Origin: Clostridia bacterium
GTDB lineage: Bacteria; Bacillota_A; Clostridia; Christensenellales; Aristaeellaceae
Reading direction: 5' to 3'
Assembly (NCBI GenBank): GCA_025997215.1
Contig: BNUH01000075.1
Span: forward strand, 1-13,735
DNA: 13,735 nt
The notes under the pieces were generated by a model, which did not search any database, was not told the DNA's origin, and was given only the letters and a program-made list of their open reading frames with translations. Positions 12,498 through 13,735 of this stretch are shown piece by piece. The translations under genes were made by a program, and so were the position numbers. Numbering within the stretch: position 1 is the stretch's first letter; each line of letters opens with the position of its first letter.

Positions 12498-13735
12498 ATG
12501 AAGATCATCGTTAACGGCAATCCATTGGAGTTGGCGGACGGCAAGAACGTCCTCGACGCAGCCGAAGCCATCTCCACACAGCTAAAAAAGGACGCGCTGG
12601 CCGCGCGCGTAAACGGTACGGTTGTCGAACTATGGCGTCCACTGTCGGATGGCGACAACGTAGAGGTGTTGACATTCGAGGATGAGGACGGTCAGCGAGT
12701 ATTCCGCCACACATCCTCGCACGTGTTGGCGCAGGCCGTGCGGACCGTACGTCCAGACGCTAAGATAGCCATCGGCCCGGCCATCGACAACGGATTCTAT
12801 TATGACTTCGATGTTGAATCGCCATTCACGCCCGAGGATCTGGACGCCATCAACAAGGAGATGGCGAAGATTCTCAAGAAAAACGACAGGCTCGAGCGTT
12901 CGGAGATGCCGCGCGCCGATGCCATATCCTATTGGAAGGAACACGGCGAACCGTACAAGGTTGAGCTGATCGAGGATCTGCCGGAGGAAGCGGCGATCTC
13001 GTTCTACAAGATGGGCGGCTTCACCGACCTATGCGCGGGGCCGCACCTGCCCTCGACCGGGCGGATCAAGGCGATCCAGGTCACCCACACCTCCGGCGCG
13101 TACTGGCGCGGCAGCGAGAAAAACAAGATGCTGCAGCGCATATACGGCACCTCCTTCCCGACTAAGGAGGCGCTGGATGAATACGTCAAACAGTTGGAGG
13201 AGGCGCGCAAACGCGACCACCGGCGGTTGGGCAAGGAGCTTGATCTGTTCAGCATTGTTGAGGAAGGGCCGGGGTTCGCATTCTTTCACCCTAAGGGCAT
13301 GATCATCCGCAACGAGTTAGAGGAATACTGGCGCAGGCTGCACCGCAAGAATGGTTATCAGGAGATAAAGACGCCCATTCTCCTATCATGCGAAATGTGG
13401 AAGCGGTCGGGGCATTGGGATCACTATCGCGAGAACATGTACACCACCAAGATCGACGACCAGGATTACGCGGTCAAGCCGATGAACTGTCCCGGCGGGA
13501 TGCTGATGTTCAAGCGGCGCGTATACAGCTACCGCGATCTGCCGCTGCGCATGGGTGAGCTGGGGCTGGTGCATCGCCATGAACTGTCCGGCGCGCTGCA
13601 CGGGCTGATGCGCGTGCGCAGTTTCACCCAGGACGACGCGCATATATTTATGACGCCGGAGCAGGTGAAAAGCGAGGTCCAGGGCGTTATCCGGCTGATA
13701 TCCACGGTGTACAATGAATTCGCCTTCCCATTCCA
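12498..13735 (+). CDS. thrS: Threonyl-tRNA synthetase, 3' part beyond the window
   Basis: Charges tRNA-Thr and edits mischarged Ser-tRNA-Thr. The 412 residues present cover the TGS domain (1-61), the editing domain with HTSSH (H71, H75) and DLCAGPH (C179, H183), and most of the class II catalytic core: the zinc-site cysteine C331 in KPMNCPGG, motif 2 LMRVRSFTQDDAH, and H382 as second zinc ligand. The third ligand, motif 3 and the anticodon-binding domain lie beyond 13735; the full protein is normally about 640 residues. ATG at 12498 is ten nt after GGAGG (12483-12487); an in-frame GTG at 12492 is four nt after it, so two extra N-terminal residues are possible. Transcription is controlled by the upstream T-box. 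Confidence 0.97.
   Translation, partial: MKIIVNGNPLELADGKNVLDAAEAISTQLKKDALAARVNGTVVELWRPLSDGDNVEVLTFEDEDGQRVFRHTSSHVLAQAVRTVRPDAKIAIGPAIDNGFYYDFDVESPFTPEDLDAINKEMAKILKKNDRLERSEMPRADAISYWKEHGEPYKVELIEDLPEEAAISFYKMGGFTDLCAGPHLPSTGRIKAIQVTHTSGAYWRGSEKNKMLQRIYGTSFPTKEALDEYVKQLEEARKRDHRRLGKELDLFSIVEEGPGFAFFHPKGMIIRNELEEYWRRLHRKNGYQEIKTPILLSCEMWKRSGHWDHYRENMYTTKIDDQDYAVKPMNCPGGMLMFKRRVYSYRDLPLRMGELGLVHRHELSGALHGLMRVRSFTQDDAHIFMTPEQVKSEVQGVIRLISTVYNEFAFPF

Overview
The window looks like chromosomal DNA from a GC-rich, uncultivated-type member of the Bacillota (Clostridia, perhaps Oscillospirales or Christensenellales). The clues are a T-box riboswitch in front of thrS, a DnaI/DnaC-type helicase loader, a clostridial OGG1-like glycosylase, a YaaO-like decarboxylase beside tmk (the order seen in Bacillus), strong GGAGG ribosome sites and clean TTGACA/TATAAT promoters. 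The taxonomic placement is inference; no rRNA or tRNA gene is present.

Layout. (1) 1-172: no gene; two related 24-bp repeats ending at 127 resemble the end of an IS21-type element whose body would lie to the left. (2) 173-1020 (+): promoter and ogg, which appears to start at a CTG codon. (3) 1021-1641: a 621-bp gap between convergent genes, holding two inverted copies of a ~131-bp multi-hairpin repeat around a degenerate 61-bp tandem duplication. (4) 3582-1642 (-): helicase loader followed by a KDPG/KHG aldolase fused to a VOC domain, 12 nt apart. (5) 3709-8447 (+): a tightly packed four-gene operon: secreted serine hydrolase, short Orn/Lys/Arg-decarboxylase-like PLP enzyme, an HAD phosphatase fused to thymidylate kinase, and mnmA. 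ATGA overlaps join the first two and the last two genes. (6) 9867-8437 (-): MATE transporter, overlapping the mnmA end tail to tail by 11 nt. (7) 10003-11247 (+): FAD-dependent oxidoreductase, divergent from the MATE gene, with a dyad in the shared promoter region. (8) 11269-12127 (+): strong promoter, an unlisted 33-residue single-span membrane peptide, a strong terminator, then a divergent AceTr/SatP-type six-span transporter. (9) 12153 to the end (+): promoter, T-box leader with terminator, and thrS cut by the window edge.

How the parts work together. The window is mostly housekeeping: oxidative DNA repair, replication restart, dTTP supply, tRNA thiolation and tRNA charging, plus membrane transport. 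The best-supported regulation is threonine control of thrS by the T-box (ACC specifier, UGGA bulge). The most unusual items are three. The 3'-UTR-like repeat sits in the same orientation 21 and 28 nt after the stop codons of two unrelated genes and contains a conserved possible pseudoknot. The HAD-TMK fusion joins a likely nucleotidase-type phosphatase to a nucleotide kinase. The 33-residue membrane peptide has its own promoter and terminator just ahead of the transporter gene.
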